DNA from: SZAS-7 sp964514655
GTDB taxonomy: Bacteria > Chlamydiota > Chlamydiia > Chlamydiales > FEN-1388
Direction of reading: 5' to 3'
Length of the DNA stretch: 64,000 bases
Assembly: GCA_964514655.1 (NCBI GenBank)
Contig: CAZEQY010000010.1
Span: 1 to 64,000, forward strand
The translations under genes and the position numbers were made by a program. Positions 61,543 to 64,000 of the stretch are shown here, in pieces (positions within the stretch are counted from its first letter, which is position 1; every line of letters starts with the position of its first letter). Below the pieces are notes generated by a model. That model was not told where the DNA came from. It searched no databases and saw only the letters and a list, made by a program, of their open reading frames with translations.

Positions 61543-62910
61543 ATGCAAGAAAAGGAAGAAAAGCCATTTCAGTGGCTCTGCCAGCCAAAAGCTGAAGAGC
61601 TTATTGTGAAAACGCTCGACGCATGTTTAGAAAAAAATCAGTTCTTACGCCAACTTGAAAAGCGCCTTTATGAAGAGGCAAGCACACGGCTTATTGACTG
61701 GGTAGACCATATCGAGCTTGGGCATTCAGAAAAGTTGCAGCAAGAACTAGATGAATGCGGCTATGTTTCTGAGCTTGCAACGCCCTTATATCGCGTTTTT
61801 CAGCATCCTGGCGCAAAGCTGCCTTTAGTTGTTGTTAAGGATTCATCACATCCTTTTATTGGCATTGGCCTAGCTGTTGAAAGCATTGCCGAATTTCTGA
61901 TGTGTCAGGGGATTACAACATGGATAGAAGGATCAAGCTATTCGCAGTTTCGTCGGGCTTCGATTTCTAAAGAGCAAGGCGTCTATGTCTATGTTGTCGA
62001 GCGGCGCGGAGTCATATCTATGGAGCCTATTACCCTGCGTGAGGGAGAGCTAGACAAGATTTTTGCAAGCTATGAAAAGTGGCAGACAAGGCCGCGCCAT
62101 CAGATGACTGAAGAGGCTGAAGATGAGGGCATGCTGCAGGCAATAACCCTTGCTGAAGAGATTGTAGAAAGCGTAGGCCAGGGGATGGCAGCTTGGATAG
62201 TGCTTGATGTTGAACGACGCTACTGGCAATCAAAAAACCTTGCCGGCGGAACACAAAAGATGCGTCAGGACCACTTAGGCCTTGGCTGGGCAAACCACGA
62301 CCACCATACCTTTCGCTCATCACGGCGCTACTTTCGCCAGCTAGTGCGACTATTTGAAATTCTGGGCTTTCACTGTAGAGAACGCTTTTATGCCGGCTCT
62401 GAAGCTGGCTGGGGTGCACAGGTGATGGAACATGCACTAGCAAGGCTTGTGCTTTTTTTAGATGTAGACCTTTCTCCTGCCGAAGTAGATGGCGATTTTG
62501 CCCATAACACTCTTGAAGAACTACCTGAGCTTGGCACTGTGGGCCTTTGGTGCGCCCTTCACGGCGAGTCCATTTTGCGAGCCGGCATGCACCACCTAGA
62601 AGCGCAGTTTAGCTTTGAAAAGCTGCGAGATGACCTTACAACAAAGGGTATTGGCGTTATGTCGCCCTTCACTGATCTTCCCTATCTTCGCCAGGCGTTT
62701 ACCGAAGGTGAACGGTGGAAAGTAGAAGAACTTCGCATAGAGCGCCTTCTGAGAAAAGGCCTCATCACCGAAAAGCAGGCCACACGCTTTCGCGAAGAGG
62801 GTGCTATTGGCAGTCACCTCGAAAACCTCGAGCGCAAACAGGGCTTTAAGGGCTTTAATCAAAAAAGCGTCTCCGATATAATCCACAGGACCGACCCCAG
62901 AGGAGCCTGA
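61543..62910 (+). CDS. Conserved protein of unknown function, possibly VOC fold
   Basis: 455 residues from the ATG at 61543 (AAGGTG site). The middle contains a striking His-rich motif GLGWANHDHHTFRSSRRYF, followed by LFEILGFHCRERFYAGSEAG and, later, GMHHLEAQF with LPYLRQAF. The HDHH plus later HH/E layout and two similar halves suggest a metal-dependent VOC-type enzyme, perhaps distantly like the DUF1338/HglS group. That is inference only. It overlaps the nucleotidyltransferase gene by 1 base. Confidence 0.65.
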   Translation: MQEKEEKPFQWLCQPKAEELIVKTLDACLEKNQFLRQLEKRLYEEASTRLIDWVDHIELGHSEKLQQELDECGYVSELATPLYRVFQHPGAKLPLVVVKDSSHPFIGIGLAVESIAEFLMCQGITTWIEGSSYSQFRRASISKEQGVYVYVVERRGVISMEPITLREGELDKIFASYEKWQTRPRHQMTEEAEDEGMLQAITLAEEIVESVGQGMAAWIVLDVERRYWQSKNLAGGTQKMRQDHLGLGWANHDHHTFRSSRRYFRQLVRLFEILGFHCRERFYAGSEAGWGAQVMEHALARLVLFLDVDLSPAEVDGDFAHNTLEELPELGTVGLWCALHGESILRAGMHHLEAQFSFEKLRDDLTTKGIGVMSPFTDLPYLRQAFTEGERWKVEELRIERLLRKGLITEKQATRFREEGAIGSHLENLERKQGFKGFNQKSVSDIIHRTDPRGA

Positions 62911-63704
62911 TGCATGAGCAACTTACAGATAGTGTAGAATTAGTAAAAACAGTATTTGGGGCTGATCTTTTAGCCGTTTACCTATACGGATCATCACTTG
63001 TTGGCGGCTTGCAAAAATATAGTGACATTGACCTGTTTGTTGTTACGAATCGCGCTTCAACTTTAGAAGAAAAAGCCAAATTAGTTGCTAGTCTCCTGCA
63101 GATTTCTGGGGTTTACATGAAAAGTACAAAATTACCCCTTGAAATGACTATTGTAGAACAGGCTAAGATCAATCCTTGGCGCTACCCGCCCTATTTTGAT
63201 TTTCAGTATGGCGATTGGCTGCGTCAAACATTTGAGGATGGTGTGATTGAGCCATGGCAGACCTATGAAATGGCTGATCTTGCGTTAATTATTACTCAAG
63301 TTTTATTAAAGAGCCAAACCTTATGGGGACTAGAGCCCCAAGAGGTACTTGCACCTGTGCCATATCACGATTTTATGAGGGCAATGCTTCATGACGTAGA
63401 TCGGCTAGCTACTGATATTGACCATGATACTCGCAATGTGTTACTTACCTACGCGCGAATCTGGAGTACGCTAGAAACAGATGCGATTAGATCAAAACCC
63501 GCGGCAGCAGACTGGGTGATGAATCGTTTGCCTACAGTATACCAGCCTGTCATGAAGCGGGCTAAGTCTATTTGTATAGGCGTTGAAAATGAGCATTGGG
63601 ATGATGTCAAAGCTCTTATAAAGCCATGCCTAGATTTTATCGTGGATAAAATCAAAGCCCAAATACCACTGATACAGTCTGATGGGATAATAAAACTCGC
63701 CTAA
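62910..63704 (+). CDS. aadA: Aminoglycoside nucleotidyltransferase, ANT(3'')/ANT(9) type
   Basis: 264 residues, the usual AadA length. Catalytic core LYGSSLVGGLQKYSDIDLFV with metal-binding Asp39 and Asp41, a candidate catalytic Glu78 in LPLEMTIVE, then INPWRYPPYFDFQYGDWLR and the C-terminal helical domain with LLTYARIWSTLETDAI, AADWVMNRLPTVYQPV. It should adenylylate spectinomycin/streptomycin-like drugs. Start overlaps the preceding stop (TGATG), so the two are coupled. Confidence 0.88.
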   Translation: MHEQLTDSVELVKTVFGADLLAVYLYGSSLVGGLQKYSDIDLFVVTNRASTLEEKAKLVASLLQISGVYMKSTKLPLEMTIVEQAKINPWRYPPYFDFQYGDWLRQTFEDGVIEPWQTYEMADLALIITQVLLKSQTLWGLEPQEVLAPVPYHDFMRAMLHDVDRLATDIDHDTRNVLLTYARIWSTLETDAIRSKPAAADWVMNRLPTVYQPVMKRAKSICIGVENEHWDDVKALIKPCLDFIVDKIKAQIPLIQSDGIIKLA

Positions 63705-64000
63705 AAGTAGGGGAGAACTACATCTGCGTAGGCAGCACTTGAGATGTGGCGAGAATAGGTGTCTGTTACTGCAACATTTGTAAGGGGTTTTGTAGCTAGA
63801 TCTGTTCGCATAAGTTCACTTACCGGGATTTCGACCTGTCTTTTGGCAATGAAGGCGCCGTAATCAGACTTGGGTTCAATCGGATCTTTATAGGCAAAGA
63901 CGGTTTTCAAAGTGATTACTACATTGTCTCCTCGTAAGTTTACTGACCATAGCTGTTCACCGCCCGTAGGAAAAATAGTAACGTCTTTTGGGTGTGGAAC
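63701..64000 (-). CDS. 3' end of an unknown gene, cut by the window edge
   Basis: The last 99 codons of a frame that stays open to the window end. The visible part is beta-rich (GGEQLWSVNLRGDNVVITL, VEIPVSEL, LTNVAVTDTY). No family was recognised. Its stop overlaps the end of the convergent aminoglycoside nucleotidyltransferase gene by 4 bases. Confidence 0.6.
   Translation of the reverse strand, partial: VPHPKDVTIFPTGGEQLWSVNLRGDNVVITLKTVFAYKDPIEPKSDYGAFIAKRQVEIPVSELMRTDLATKPLTNVAVTDTYSRHISSAAYADVVLPYF

Overview
The window looks like chromosome of a member of the Chlamydiota, most likely an amoeba- or protist-associated (Parachlamydiales-like) lineage rather than a Chlamydiaceae pathogen. 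The main reason is gene neighbourhood. The blocks trx / rnpA-rpmH / rpmJ-rpsN / uvrC, glgA-pgsA and rplY-pth-rpsF-rpsR-rplI recall (from memory of the C. trachomatis gene order) the chlamydial arrangement around dnaG, uvrC, rnpA, glgA and ctc. Accessory genes fit a bacterium living in a eukaryotic cell: an F-box/beta-propeller protein, an ankyrin protein, a patatin lipase, a candidate ADP-ribosyltransferase and proteins with paired hydrophobic stretches like inclusion-membrane proteins. The exact genus cannot be told from the sequence.

Layout. 1-3400 is an accessory block bounded on both sides by an ACGGGGTC repeat: a kinase-fold-like gene, a candidate ADP-ribosyltransferase and a Cys-rich membrane protein. 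3403-10184 (minus) is a complete kdpFABC potassium pump operon plus kdpD; the KdpD has lost the phosphoacceptor histidine and no kdpE is present. 10305-11546 holds a guanidinium/SMR exporter and a secreted probable beta-barrel. 11686-15524 (minus) is a clpB operon led by two secreted proteins that share a domain. 15587-17505 has a small hypothetical and a SirB1/TPR protein. 17575-22070 is a housekeeping operon: yicC, gmk, a probable rpoZ, a membrane protein and metG. 22168-24367 has small hypotheticals around a 340-bp nested inverted repeat. recD2 and dnaG are divergent (24376-28375).

28428-38318 is the second accessory region: MazEF, a 162-bp palindrome, a 1341-residue TPR-like protein with internal duplication, a patatin, a helical-repeat protein, the F-box/propeller protein, BrnTA and a tiny DUF3096 protein. 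38433-51176 returns to core genes: glyS (single-chain type), a degenerate GT2, rlmN-uvrC, an Asp23/Gls24 protein, a GYF_2 protein, rpsN/rpmJ, rpmH/rnpA, thioredoxin, a DTW/Tsr3-like protein, an alanine/glycine symporter, glgA and pgsA.

51273-53113 is a small accessory patch (SnoaL-like gene flanked by a 16-bp direct repeat copied from the pgsA end, an Inc-like protein, a lipoprotein). 53248-58881 is tRNA-Gln followed by a tightly packed run prs-rplY-pth-rpsF-rpsR-rplI-hldD-hldE, which couples translation genes to ADP-heptose synthesis; the HldE nucleotidyltransferase half is vestigial. The window ends with a beta-helix secreted protein, an ankyrin protein, a conserved protein of unknown function overlapping an aminoglycoside nucleotidyltransferase, and the 3' end of an unknown gene.

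A recurring theme is large intergenic palindromes (183-282, 22379-22716, 29083-29244, 46385-46530, 52495-52599), several with arms made of short periodic units. All function calls rest on motif recognition by eye; no database search was run.
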